Source: Clostridia bacterium
Lineage (GTDB): Bacteria; Bacillota_A; Clostridia; Oscillospirales; CAG-272
Length of the DNA stretch: 13,603 bases
NCBI GenBank assembly: GCA_017935805.1
Contig: JAGBGV010000217.1
Span: forward strand, 1 to 13,603
Direction: 5' to 3'
Shown: one piece after another, positions 5,907-12,740 of the stretch
How positions within the stretch are numbered: the stretch's first letter is position 1
Layout of the letters: every line of letters starts with the position of its first letter
The notes under the pieces: model-generated
Databases searched by the model: none
What the model saw: only the letters and a program-made list of their open reading frames with translations
What the model was told of the DNA's origin: nothing
Translations under genes and position numbers: made by a program

Positions 5907-7409
5907 TCAGTTTTCCTCCCGCATTGTAGCAAGATGCATTATGTTTTCTTGGTTTGCTTCGGAAATATCGAGCTCGCCTGTCTTTCTGCCTTCGCACATT
6001 ACCATTATACGGTCGCTCATACGAAGGATCTCAACAAGCTCAGAAGAGATCATTATGATTGCTTTGCCTTGCTTGGAAAGCTCGTTCATCAGTGTGTATA
6101 TCTCACTCTTTGCGCCAACGTCGATACCGCGTGTGGGTTCGTCGAAGATCAGAATATCACTGTCCTGAATAAGCCATCTTGCAACGATAACCTTCTGCTG
6201 GTTACCGCCGGAGAGGTTTTTGAGTATCTGCTCCATTGACGGTGTTTTTGTACGGAGCTTTGCGTTGTATTCTGCTGTTTCGCTCTTCAGCTTGCCGTCA
6301 TCAATGAATCCGCCGCTTGTGTATCTGTCGATGGAAGCGAGGGCTGTATTGTCGGCTACTGATTTGAGAAGCATAAGACCGTAGCGCTTTCTGTCCTCGG
6401 AAAGATAACCGATTCCGTGTCAAACGGCGTCAGCAGGGGTTTTGATGTCAACCTTCTTACCGTTTATGTAGATCTCACCGCTGTCGTAGGGATCGGCACC
6501 GAATATTGCACGTGCAACCTCTGTACGACCTGCGCCCATAAGACCGGAGAAGCCGAGTATCTCGCCGCGACGGAGCTTGAAGCTTACATCTCTGATGGTT
6601 CTGCCGCTGCAGAGATTCTTAACCTCCAGCACAACTTCTGCGTCGTCCGGAACTTCGCTGTGTGTCTTGGGTTCTTCGTAAACTACTCGACCGATCATCA
6701 TATTAATGATCTCGTCCTTGGATATTTCATCGGTAACCGCTGTGCCCACATATTCACCGTCACGCATTACTGTAACTCTGTCGGAGATACGCTTGATCTC
6801 GTCCATTCTGTGGGAGATGTAGATCATTCCGATGCCTTTTTCTTTGAGATCGTTCATGATCCGGAACAGCTCGTCGATCTCGACCTGTGTAAGCGCGGCT
6901 GTGGGTTCGTCGAGGATCAGTAGCTTGCAGTCTCTTGATACGGCTTTCGCGATCTCAACCATCTGCTGCTTGCCGACGGTCAGTGTACCCAGGGTAGCAC
7001 GGGGGTCGATTTTGATTCCGATGCGCTTAAAGAGCTTTTCAGTCTCTTTTACCATCTCTGCATCATTGATTAAGAGCTTGCCTGACATTGCTTCTCTGCC
7101 GATGAATATATTCTGTGCAACAGTCAGGTGGTTCATCATGTTCAGCTCCTGATGGATAACACTGATGCCCGCCGCTTGAGATTGTGCGATATTTTCAAAG
7201 TTTACCTGTTCGCCAAAGTATTCGATCGTGCCGCCGTCTCTCTTGTGGATGCCGCACAGCACCTTAATGAGAGTGGATTTGCCTGCGCCGTTTTCGCCCA
7301 TAAGTGCATGGACTTCACCGGCTTTCAAATCGAAATTTACGCCGCGTAAAGCATGAACCCCGGAAAAATATTTCTGGATGCCTTGCATCTTCAGAATTGT
7401 CTGGCTCAT
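5907..7409 (-). pseudogene. Sugar ABC transporter ATP-binding protein (RbsA/MglA-like) with in-frame TGA
   Basis: This is the tandem-ATPase subunit of a ribose/galactose-type importer; it hydrolyses ATP on the cytoplasmic side to drive the permease. With the start at 7409 (AAAGGA eight bases upstream) it has 500 codons, the family's normal length. Domain 1 has Walker A GENGAGKST (38-46), signature LTVGKQQ (143-149) and Walker B LLILDE (163-168). Domain 2 begins with the family's degenerate P-loop GLMGAGRTE and later has signature LSGGNQQK and Walker B ILIFDE. Codon 330 (6420-6422) is TGA, in [18 protein letters not shown], where the family usually has Arg; CGA to TGA is one transition. The frame continues uninterrupted to 5907. 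Truncation there would remove domain 2. An ATG at 6374 could at most restart an incomplete C-terminal piece. The upstream ATG at 7490 has no ribosome-binding site. Confidence 0.9.
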
Positions 7410-7521
7410 TCCTTGTTTCCTTTCTGTGTAGTGTGCAATTTTGTGAAAATTCAGTAAAAAAATCATATTGTTGCTTTTATACAAACTCATTAAAGGTGTA
7501 TTGTGCCTGTTGCATAAAAGA

Positions 7522-7555
7522 ACCGATATTCATTGTGATTTTTAATGAAATCGGT
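7522..7555 (-). promoter_or_regulatory. Long inverted repeat in the leader of the sugar ABC operon
   Basis: On the plus strand ACCGATATTCATT (7522-7534) is complementary to AATGAAATCGGT (7544-7555), apart from one bulged A, around a 9-nt spacer. It lies about 40 bp downstream of the predicted transcription start and about 110 bp before the ATPase ATG. It could be a regulator-binding dyad or a leader RNA hairpin. It lacks a clean U run on the minus strand, so a simple attenuator is not well supported. Confidence 0.5.
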
Positions 7556-7601
7556 AATGATTTTTTGTTGATACTGGTAAAATATCTTTTGACTATAGCT
7601 A

Positions 7602-7630
7602 ATTATAACAAACTTCGCTAAAAAAATCAA
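7602..7630 (-). promoter_or_regulatory. Sigma-A promoter of the sugar ABC operon
   Basis: On the minus strand there is a -35 box TTGATT (7625-7630), a 17-bp spacer and a -10 box TATAAT (7602-7607). The start would be near 7595, giving a leader of about 185 nt. The -35 box is only 22 bp from the -35 box of the divergent AEC transporter promoter. Confidence 0.85.
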
Positions 7631-7652
7631 GTGGTTTATAAAATTTATTGTA

Positions 7653-7681
7653 TTGACAGCACAAAAATAATTGTGTACAAT
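7653..7681 (+). promoter_or_regulatory. Sigma-A promoter of the AEC transporter gene
   Basis: A consensus -35 box TTGACA (7653-7658), a 17-bp spacer and the -10 box TACAAT (7676-7681), with the start near 7688, about 55 bp before the ATG. The dyad AATTGT-gt-ACAATT (7669-7682) covers the -10 box and could be an operator. Confidence 0.87.
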
Positions 7682-7742
7682 TGTATATACGAATAATTAG
7701 TGAAATTGACAATGGTAGCTGCGGCTACAAGAGAGGATCAGT

Positions 7743-8669
7743 ATGGATAAGCTTATAGTTTTGCTTGAAACGGCGTTGCCTGTATTTTTGGCTTTGTTTA
7801 TGGGGGTCATGTGCAGAAGCCGCGGATTCATTACCCGTGACGGAGTTGATACGCTGAAGAAGGTAGTCATCAATCTCACTTTGCCCTTTGTGCTCTTTGA
7901 CGCATTTGCCAAGGCAGAGTACTCGCTTTCATCGCTGATACTTCCGGCGATAATTTTTGCGGTATGCTGCGTGGCTCTTGCCCTGGGCTTTTTGATAGTG
8001 AAACTGTCAAAGTCGGGCAGTAAGCTTGCTCCGTATCTTGCCTCGGGCTTTGAAGCAGGCATGCTTGGCTTTGCCTTGTTCGCGTTGCTGTTCCCGAATG
8101 AAAGCCTGTCGAGATTTGCCATGCTCACTCTCGGCCAGGAGTTGTTTGTGTTTACATTATATAAATCAATGCTCACAGGCAAGACCGGGCTTAAGGCAAT
8201 CGGTAAGGATATAGTTTCCTCTCCCACTCTTATTGCGGTGATCGTGGGTATACTCTTCGGCGCAACGGGACTTTACGACCTGCTTGCAGATTGCGGAGTG
8301 GGAGGCATCATTGATTCGGTAACATCCATCATCTCAGCACCTACCGGAATGATAATCCTGCTTACTGTAGGATTTGACCTTGTGATCCGTGAGATACCGT
8401 GGAAGAAGACCTTCGGTATGATCGCTATGCGACTTGGCATTATGGGTGCGATGCTTGCGGTTGTGATACTGCTTAACAGAACTGTTCTGGACGGCATGAT
8501 CTTTGAGGGCGCGGCTGTGCTGCTCTTCATTCTGCCGCCTCCTTACGTTATTCCGATCTTCGCTGACGAGCCGAATGAGCGTGTGCAGATCTCCTCATCC
8601 CTGTCTGCGCTTACGCTAATTACCATGGTCCTCTTTGGGGTGATGTCGGTGGTTATAAGCATTGCGTGA
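7743..8669 (+). CDS. AEC-family transporter (auxin efflux carrier/malonate-type permease)
   Basis: 308 aa, the normal length for the AEC (Mem_trans) family of secondary carriers. Bacterial members are mostly uncharacterised or linked to export or uptake of organic anions such as malonate or malate. The protein is almost entirely hydrophobic with about ten membrane segments in two halves. It begins with a short helix (IVLLETALPVFLALFMGVM), has the family-like phrase GVDTLKKVVINLTLPFVLFDAF, and ends with a helix after a loop containing PPPYVIPIFADE. The ribosome-binding site GAGGA lies five bases before the ATG. It has its own consensus promoter and is transcribed divergently from the sugar ABC operon, possibly under shared control. 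No signal peptide or extra domain is seen. The substrate cannot be named. Confidence 0.9.
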   Translation: MDKLIVLLETALPVFLALFMGVMCRSRGFITRDGVDTLKKVVINLTLPFVLFDAFAKAEYSLSSLILPAIIFAVCCVALALGFLIVKLSKSGSKLAPYLASGFEAGMLGFALFALLFPNESLSRFAMLTLGQELFVFTLYKSMLTGKTGLKAIGKDIVSSPTLIAVIVGILFGATGLYDLLADCGVGGIIDSVTSIISAPTGMIILLTVGFDLVIREIPWKKTFGMIAMRLGIMGAMLAVVILLNRTVLDGMIFEGAAVLLFILPPPYVIPIFADEPNERVQISSSLSALTLITMVLFGVMSVVISIA

Positions 8670-8673
8670 TTTA

Positions 8674-8702
8674 TTGACAGGCAAGCGGATTTGTGATAGA
8701 AT
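8674..8702 (+). promoter_or_regulatory. Sigma-A promoter of the CBM9-like gene
   Basis: A consensus -35 box TTGACA (8674-8679), exactly 17 bp of spacer and the -10 box TAGAAT (8697-8702), with the start near 8709. This places the transcription start downstream of the ATG-like start at 8693 and rules that start out in favour of 8729. Confidence 0.85.
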
Positions 8703-8728
8703 TAGAGAAAATGATCGCGGAGGTACAT

Positions 8729-9274
8729 ATGAAATACGATCTTAAAAACTGCAAGAACGGCGAGGCGGGTGTATATCCAACCACCGTTGATATAAGCGTG
8801 AAGGACGGACTCATTACATTCTTCTTTGAGTGTGAAAACTGCCGATTCTTCTGCCCTTTTACAGGCTACAACAAGATACACTCAGCGGGTGACTCTTGTG
8901 AGATACTTATCGGTTCTGATCCCGAACGCAAGGTGTACTATGAGATCGAGATCAGCGCAAAGGGCGAGCTTATGATAGCGAAGATGACATATAACGGAGC
9001 TGATGAGACAGGCGAGCCTATTCTGGACATTGATTTTGAGGATGACTGCTTTGTTACAGCAAAGGTCGAGCCCTGGAAGGATGGATATACCTGCGAGGTT
9101 TCCTTCCCGCTTGAGAAGATCATGACAGGCGAGGGCGAGATATACTTCAATGCACAGCGTCTTGATACTGACGGTGGTGTATATGACAAGCATCTCTGGG
9201 CGCTCAGTCCTACTATGTTCCCCCGCTTCCACAGACCATGGTACTTCGTGTTCCTGAAGGACTATGTGAAATAA
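8729..9274 (+). CDS. Stand-alone CBM9-like carbohydrate-binding protein
   Basis: 181 aa from the ATG at 8729, which has GGAGG five bases upstream. A longer frame from 8693 would begin inside the promoter. The size and layout fit one family-9-type carbohydrate-binding (DOMON-like) beta-sandwich: alternating beta strands, the late segment with W (WKDGYTCEVSFPLEKI), a strand with YFNAQRLDTDGG, and the C-terminal aromatic motif LWALSPTMFPRFHRPWYFVFL. Such modules bind sugars and are usually attached to xylanases or other secreted enzymes. Here there is no catalytic domain and no signal peptide, so the protein should stay in the cytoplasm unless it is exported by an unusual route. A cysteine cluster C35-x2-C38-x3-C42 is unusual for a CBM. 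It sits downstream of the AEC gene with its own promoter and ends at a bidirectional terminator. Confidence 0.75.
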   Translation: MKYDLKNCKNGEAGVYPTTVDISVKDGLITFFFECENCRFFCPFTGYNKIHSAGDSCEILIGSDPERKVYYEIEISAKGELMIAKMTYNGADETGEPILDIDFEDDCFVTAKVEPWKDGYTCEVSFPLEKIMTGEGEIYFNAQRLDTDGGVYDKHLWALSPTMFPRFHRPWYFVFLKDYVK

Positions 9275-9287
9275 TAAACCTAACAAA

Positions 9288-9328
9288 ATCTCCGAATGGG
9301 GTGCATTGCCTCACTCGGAGATGTTTTT
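9288..9328. terminator. Bidirectional terminator between convergent genes
   Basis: ATCTCCGA (9288-9295) pairs with TCGGAGAT (9315-9322), extended inward by TGGGG with CCTCA, with five T at 9324-9328 on the plus strand and AAAA before the stem for the minus strand. It serves the CBM9-like gene and overlaps the stop codon (9327-9329) of the opposing gene. Confidence 0.85.
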
Positions 9329-9824
9329 ATTTCGCCTTATCCATGCCTCTGAAGCCGCAAATGAATCCTGTCACGTCTGCTGTGCAGATATCCCCACCGA
9401 TGACCTTTTTCTTATACACTATCACGTTTGCCATGACCTCGCCGGAGTAGTCAGGATAGTTGGTGACGCGGAAGGTGTAGCGATGAACGGTCTTGCCACG
9501 GTATTTTGAGAGATCAAGACCTTGGTTCTTCTGAAGCTCGTTGTAGGAGTTGAGCACCTTGTCGAATTCCCCGGGTATCTTGATGTCCACCTCTTCAAGG
9601 GGAGTTTGCTCTACTTCCCAACCGAACTGTTCGAGGAATCCAATCACGTCCCCCACGGTCTTTATTTTTTCGTAATTGTATTTCTCCGCCTCAGCCGCCA
9701 CCGCCTTGGTGGTTATTGGTGAGTATTCGGGAATCGCCAGCACTATGGCGCAGAGAACGGCAAGTGAGACCACTATAACGGTCACAAATTTCAGCGTATT
9801 GGCACGAACTGTGCAGATAAACAT
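9327..9824 (-). CDS. DUF4830-like membrane-anchored protein of unknown function
   Basis: 165 aa with one N-terminal hydrophobic segment (about 11-31, LKFVTVIVVSLAVLCAIVLAI), no lipobox and no typical cleavage site, so it is probably a single-pass membrane protein with the rest outside the cell. The soluble part has a helical stretch with TVGDVIGFLEQFGWEV followed by VDIKIPGEFDKVLNSYNELQ and beta strands ending in GGDICTADVTGFICGF. This resembles the DUF4830 family of clostridial proteins as I remember it; I could not search. The function is unknown in that family. The ribosome-binding site GGAGG lies five bases before the ATG, in almost the same words as the CBM9-like gene. It is a single-gene unit convergent with that gene; no strong promoter is visible upstream. 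Confidence 0.8.
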   Translation of the reverse strand: MFICTVRANTLKFVTVIVVSLAVLCAIVLAIPEYSPITTKAVAAEAEKYNYEKIKTVGDVIGFLEQFGWEVEQTPLEEVDIKIPGEFDKVLNSYNELQKNQGLDLSKYRGKTVHRYTFRVTNYPDYSGEVMANVIVYKKKVIGGDICTADVTGFICGFRGMDKAK

Positions 9825-9900
9825 ATGTACCTCCGTTGGTTTTCGGGTTATGGATGGTACATCATATTCGCGGGAGGGGAGGATTAGAACTGAAAAACAG

Positions 9901-9942
9901 CCTTCTCTTGTGAGAGAAGGGGGACCGCTTGCGGTGGATGAG
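9901..9942. repeat. REP-like palindromic intergenic element
   Basis: Two adjacent palindromes lie in a non-coding gap: CCTTCTC/GAGAAGG (9901-9907 with 9914-9920) and ACCGC/GCGGT (9924-9928 with 9931-9935), followed by GGATGAG. From memory, the pairing of a pyrimidine/purine hairpin with a small ACCGC hairpin and GGATGAG matches a dispersed intergenic repeat of many clostridial genomes. It is not a terminator, since no T run follows. Confidence 0.6.
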
Positions 9943-10041
9943 TAGTCGATCGGATATCTATTCGTGTTGGCTGGGGGTTCCTTAGCTGGAGAATGATATC
10001 CTCACCTGCGATAAATTGAGGCTAGCCCATTCCCACACAAA
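9943..10041. other. Intergenic stretch without recognised gene
   Basis: About 100 bp between the REP-like element and the oxidoreductase terminator. No reading frame with a ribosome-binding site and no clear promoter is visible. The segment may belong to the same dispersed repeat, but this cannot be decided from one copy. Confidence 0.35.
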
Positions 10042-10080
10042 ACAAAAAACCGCAGGTTTGACCGCCTGCGGTAATTTTTT
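10042..10080 (-). terminator. Terminator of the 2-oxoacid oxidoreductase operon
   Basis: ACCGCAGG (10049-10056) pairs perfectly with CCTGCGGT (10065-10072) around an 8-nt loop, with A6 before and T6 after. It begins 14 bp past the stop of the last subunit gene and could work in both directions. Confidence 0.9.
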
Positions 10081-10093
10081 ATCAATTTTTGCC

Positions 10094-10630
10094 TTACGCC
10101 TCGAATTCGTAACCGAGCTTCAGGGCTTTTTCGTTCTTCTCAATAAGAACTGCCTTTGTTGCGGGGATGCCGGAGAGAAGGAAGTTCTTGAATTCATCGT
10201 AACCGAAGATGCCGGTTACCTTGAGGATCTGGCCGAGAACGATAACGTTTGCAAAGCCGGAGAGATCGTTGTCGTTTGCCATCTGTGTTGCGGGGATGTA
10301 AACTGCCTTGATGTCCTCTCTCGCGCTCTTTTTCTCAATGAGAGTGGAGTCGCAGAAGAGAATGCCGCCTGCTGCAACTGTAGGCTCGAACTTGTCAAAT
10401 GAGGGCAGGTTCAGCGCAACCATGATGTCAGGTGTGCTTGTGCTGGGAGAGCCGATCTCTTCGTCGGAGATAACAACTGTGCAGTTGGATGTACCGCCGC
10501 GCATCTCGGGACCGTAGGATGGAAGGAATGTTACGTTTTTGCCAACGTACATACCGGTTTTAGCCATCTGCTTGCCGGAGAACTGAATACCCTGACCGCC
10601 GCTGCCGGCGAAAATGATTCTTGTTGTCAT
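10094..10630 (-). CDS. korC: 2-oxoacid:ferredoxin oxidoreductase, gamma subunit
   Basis: 178 aa, the size of the gamma (POR/KOR gamma domain) subunit of a 2-oxoacid:acceptor oxidoreductase. It opens with the family motif [12 protein letters not shown] (residues 9-20) and contains [19 protein letters not shown], which is highly typical. The subunit takes part in coenzyme A binding and completes the alpha/beta/gamma/delta enzyme that converts a 2-oxoacid to its acyl-CoA with reduction of ferredoxin. I chose the ATG at 10630, with AAAGGA about 11 bases upstream. A GTG at 10639 in the same frame overlaps the beta gene and leaves almost no spacing. It is the last gene of the operon, one base after the beta stop (TAA at 10632-10634), followed by a strong terminator. 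Whether the substrate is 2-oxoglutarate or a branched-chain 2-oxoacid is open. Confidence 0.9.
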   Translation of the reverse strand: MTTRIIFAGSGGQGIQFSGKQMAKTGMYVGKNVTFLPSYGPEMRGGTSNCTVVISDEEIGSPSTSTPDIMVALNLPSFDKFEPTVAAGGILFCDSTLIEKKSAREDIKAVYIPATQMANDNDLSGFANVIVLGQILKVTGIFGYDEFKNFLLSGIPATKAVLIEKNEKALKLGYEFEA

Positions 10631-10631
10631 A

Positions 10632-11387
10632 TTATTCACCGTCCTTTACAGCTTCTGTGTCCTTGTATGTACCGAGGGGGTAGTAGGGCATCATGTTGTC
10701 GCGGAGCCACTGAAGAGCATCCTTAGGAGAGAGACCCCAGTTTGTGGGGCAGGTGGAGAGCACCTCAACGATGGAGAAGCCCTTACCGTCAAGCTGGTTC
10801 TGGAATGCCTTCTTTATCATCTTCTTCGCGTTCATTACGTTCTTCGGAGAGTCAACGGATACTCTTGCCGCAAGTGCAACACCGTCAAGTGTGGAGAGCA
10901 TTTCGCAAACTCTGATGGGGCTGCCCTGGATCTTGCGAGCTCTGCCGTAGGGAGATGTGGTGGTAATCTGACCGGGCAGAGTGGTAGGTGCCATCTGACC
11001 GCCTGTCATACCGTAGATACAGTTGTTGATGAAGATAACTGTGATGTTTTCGCCGCGAGTTGCCGCGTGAACTGTTTCTGCTGTACCGATAGCTGCAAGG
11101 TCACCGTCGCCCTGGTATGTGAATACCACTGTATCGGGGTGAGTTCTCTTTACACCTGTAGCAACTGCGGGAGCACGTCCGTGTGCCGCCTCGATCATAT
11201 CGCAGTTGAAGTAGTTGTATGCGAATACGGAGCATCCAACGGGAGCAATGCCGACTGTTGAGTCAAGCACGCCGAGCTCGTCTATTGTTTCAGCCACAAG
11301 TCTGTGAACGATACCGTGAGTACAGCCGGGGCAGTAGTGAAGCGGTACGTCGCTGAGTGCTTCGGGTCTGTCAAATACTGTTTTCAT
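10632..11387 (-). CDS. korB: 2-oxoacid:ferredoxin oxidoreductase, beta subunit (thiamine pyrophosphate-binding)
   Basis: 251 aa, typical for the beta subunit carrying the thiamine pyrophosphate site. The N-terminal YCPGCTHG (18-25) is the usual CPGC motif of this family. The TPP/Mg motif is GDGD at 93-96, followed after about 25 residues by NN at 121-122 and then [13 protein letters not shown]. The subunit decarboxylates the 2-oxoacid on TPP and passes electrons toward ferredoxin. It lies 21 bp after the alpha gene with an AAAGGAG site before the ATG and ends three bases before the start of the gamma gene, so it is translated in a tight operon. Length and motifs are complete. It could equally be named VorA/VorC-type; the substrate is not readable. 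Confidence 0.93.
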   Translation of the reverse strand: MKTVFDRPEALSDVPLHYCPGCTHGIVHRLVAETIDELGVLDSTVGIAPVGCSVFAYNYFNCDMIEAAHGRAPAVATGVKRTHPDTVVFTYQGDGDLAAIGTAETVHAATRGENITVIFINNCIYGMTGGQMAPTTLPGQITTTSPYGRARKIQGSPIRVCEMLSTLDGVALAARVSVDSPKNVMNAKKMIKKAFQNQLDGKGFSIVEVLSTCPTNWGLSPKDALQWLRDNMMPYYPLGTYKDTEAVKDGE

Positions 11388-11408
11388 GCTATTTCTCCTT
11401 TCCTACAC

Positions 11409-12473
11409 TTACAGAGATTCGGAGATCTTTGCGATCTCTGCGGCAACCTCTTCAACGGAGGGGATGATACCGCCGGTTCTGCCGTAGAAGTAAACAGGCT
11501 TCTTGCCGTTTACTGCAAGGCGAACGTCGTCAACCATCTGTCCCATGGACATTTCAACGGATACGAATGCCTTTGTCTTTTCAGCCAGCTCACCGAGTAT
11601 CTTCTTCGGGAATGGCCAAAGGGTGATGGGACGGAGCAGGCCTGCCTTGATTCCTGCCTTGCGGAGCTCAGTGATGGCGCTCTTGCAAATGCGGGCGGTG
11701 ATGCCGTATGCAACGATCACGATGTCGGCGTCGTCTGTCATGTATTCTTCGTACTTGACTTCCTTTTCTTCAAGCTCTGCGTATCTTTCGTAGCGCTCTC
11801 TTACGGAGTTTTCAAGTACGTTCGGATCAATATAAAGGGAGTTTACGATGTTCTTCTTGCCGCCGTGGTTCTTTTTACCGTTTGTTACCCATGTTTTCTC
11901 AGGCAGCTCGCGCTTTTCGAATGCGGAGAAGTCAACAGGCTCCATCATCGGACCCAGCGCTCCGTCTGCAAGAAGCATAGCGGGCATGCGGTACTGGTCA
12001 GCAAGGTCAAATGCCTCAGCTGTGAGAGATGCCATTTCCTGAACGGAGGAGGGAGCAACTACGATAAGACGAAGGTCGCCGTGACCAACGCCGCGGGTCG
12101 CCTGATAATAGTCGGACTGAGAGGGCTGAATACCGCCGAGACCGGGACCGCCGCGCTGTACGTTTACGATAAGACAGGGCAGGTCGCATCCAGCTATGTA
12201 GGAGATACCCTCGCTCTTGAGTGCAATTCCGGGGGAGGATGAGGATGTCATCGCTCTTGAACCGGTGGAAACTGCGCCCATGAGCATATTGATAGCCGCA
12301 ACTTCACTTTCTGCCTGGAGACAAAGACCGCCAACCTTGGGCATACGCTTTGCCATATATTCAGATATCTCTGTCTGAGGAGTGATGGGATAACCGAAGA
12401 AATGGAGACAGCCGGATGCGATAGCGGCTTCAGCGATAGCTTCGTTGCCCTTCATTAATACTTTCTTTGCCAT
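11409..12473 (-). CDS. korA: 2-oxoacid:ferredoxin oxidoreductase, alpha subunit (VorB/KorA type)
   Basis: 354 aa, as expected for the alpha subunit of the four-gene enzymes; homologs are commonly called 3-methyl-2-oxobutanoate dehydrogenase subunit VorB or 2-oxoglutarate oxidoreductase KorA. It begins with KGNEAIAEAAI and FFGYPITPQTEI. Next come QAESEVAAI and MTSSSSPGIALKSEGI, then the characteristic NVQRGGPGLGG with PSQSDYYQATRG, which forms the pyrimidine part of the TPP pocket and the dimer interface. The C-terminal half (from about 225) is the transketolase-C-like domain. GGAG lies just upstream of the ATG, 18 bp after the ferredoxin-subunit gene. The substrate could be 2-oxoglutarate or branched-chain 2-oxoacids from valine, leucine and isoleucine. 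Confidence 0.92.
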   Translation of the reverse strand: MAKKVLMKGNEAIAEAAIASGCLHFFGYPITPQTEISEYMAKRMPKVGGLCLQAESEVAAINMLMGAVSTGSRAMTSSSSPGIALKSEGISYIAGCDLPCLIVNVQRGGPGLGGIQPSQSDYYQATRGVGHGDLRLIVVAPSSVQEMASLTAEAFDLADQYRMPAMLLADGALGPMMEPVDFSAFEKRELPEKTWVTNGKKNHGGKKNIVNSLYIDPNVLENSVRERYERYAELEEKEVKYEEYMTDDADIVIVAYGITARICKSAITELRKAGIKAGLLRPITLWPFPKKILGELAEKTKAFVSVEMSMGQMVDDVRLAVNGKKPVYFYGRTGGIIPSVEEVAAEIAKISESL

Positions 12474-12491
12474 AATAATCTCCTAATCCTG

Positions 12492-12704
12492 TTAAATGTC
12501 TTTTTCAACCTTGATAACGCAGTCGGGGCACATTGTAGCGCACATAGCGCAGGCGATGCACTTTTCCTGATCTGTGATCATGGCGGGGTGATATCCCTTT
12601 TGATTGATCGCGGAGGTGTTGAGGGTAAGGATCTTTTTCGGACATACGTCAACGCAAAGACCGCAGCCCTTACACCGCTCGGTATTGAATGTAATCTTAT
12701 TCAT
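12492..12704 (-). CDS. korD: 2-oxoacid:ferredoxin oxidoreductase, delta (2x[4Fe-4S] ferredoxin-like) subunit
   Basis: 70 aa with two complete [4Fe-4S] motifs: C11-x2-C14-x2-C17-x3-C21-P and C49-x2-C52-x2-C55-x3-C59-P. This is the electron-transfer subunit that carries electrons from the TPP site to external ferredoxin. It is the first subunit gene of the korDABC order, with GGAGG before its ATG and 36 bp after the upstream ATPase gene, so all are probably on one transcript. Alone it could be any small ferredoxin, but its position directly before the alpha gene fixes the role. Confidence 0.93.
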   Translation of the reverse strand: MNKITFNTERCKGCGLCVDVCPKKILTLNTSAINQKGYHPAMITDQEKCIACAMCATMCPDCVIKVEKDI

Positions 12705-12740
12705 TATGTATCCTCCAAATTGGTGGTTATTGATAACTTG

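Noticed and set aside
6420..6422. TGA read as a sense codon (recoding or selenocysteine)
   Set aside because: Other genes in the window end with TGA, the family residue is normally Arg, no SECIS-like or readthrough context is evident, and the same operon also has a TAA.
7546..7560. Possible catabolite-control (cre) site in the sugar operon leader
   Set aside because: It fits only half of the consensus and is better explained as one arm of the longer inverted repeat.
8693..8728. Upstream in-frame start for the CBM9-like protein
   Set aside because: The start overlaps the -10 region of a consensus promoter and lacks a ribosome-binding site, while the start at 8729 has GGAGG at good spacing.
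9648..9660. A partial match (tcccccacgg) to the tRNA-end repeat
   Set aside because: It lies inside the conserved coding sequence of the DUF4830-like gene and lacks the flanking bases, so it is chance.
10614..11261. 215-codon plus-strand open frame opposite the oxidoreductase beta gene
   Set aside because: Antisense shadow of a clearly conserved TPP-enzyme gene, with no start signal or recognisable protein.
11304..12242. 312-codon plus-strand open frame opposite the oxidoreductase alpha and beta genes
   Set aside because: It mirrors a codon-biased real gene on the other strand, has no ribosome-binding site or domain, and crosses two conserved genes.
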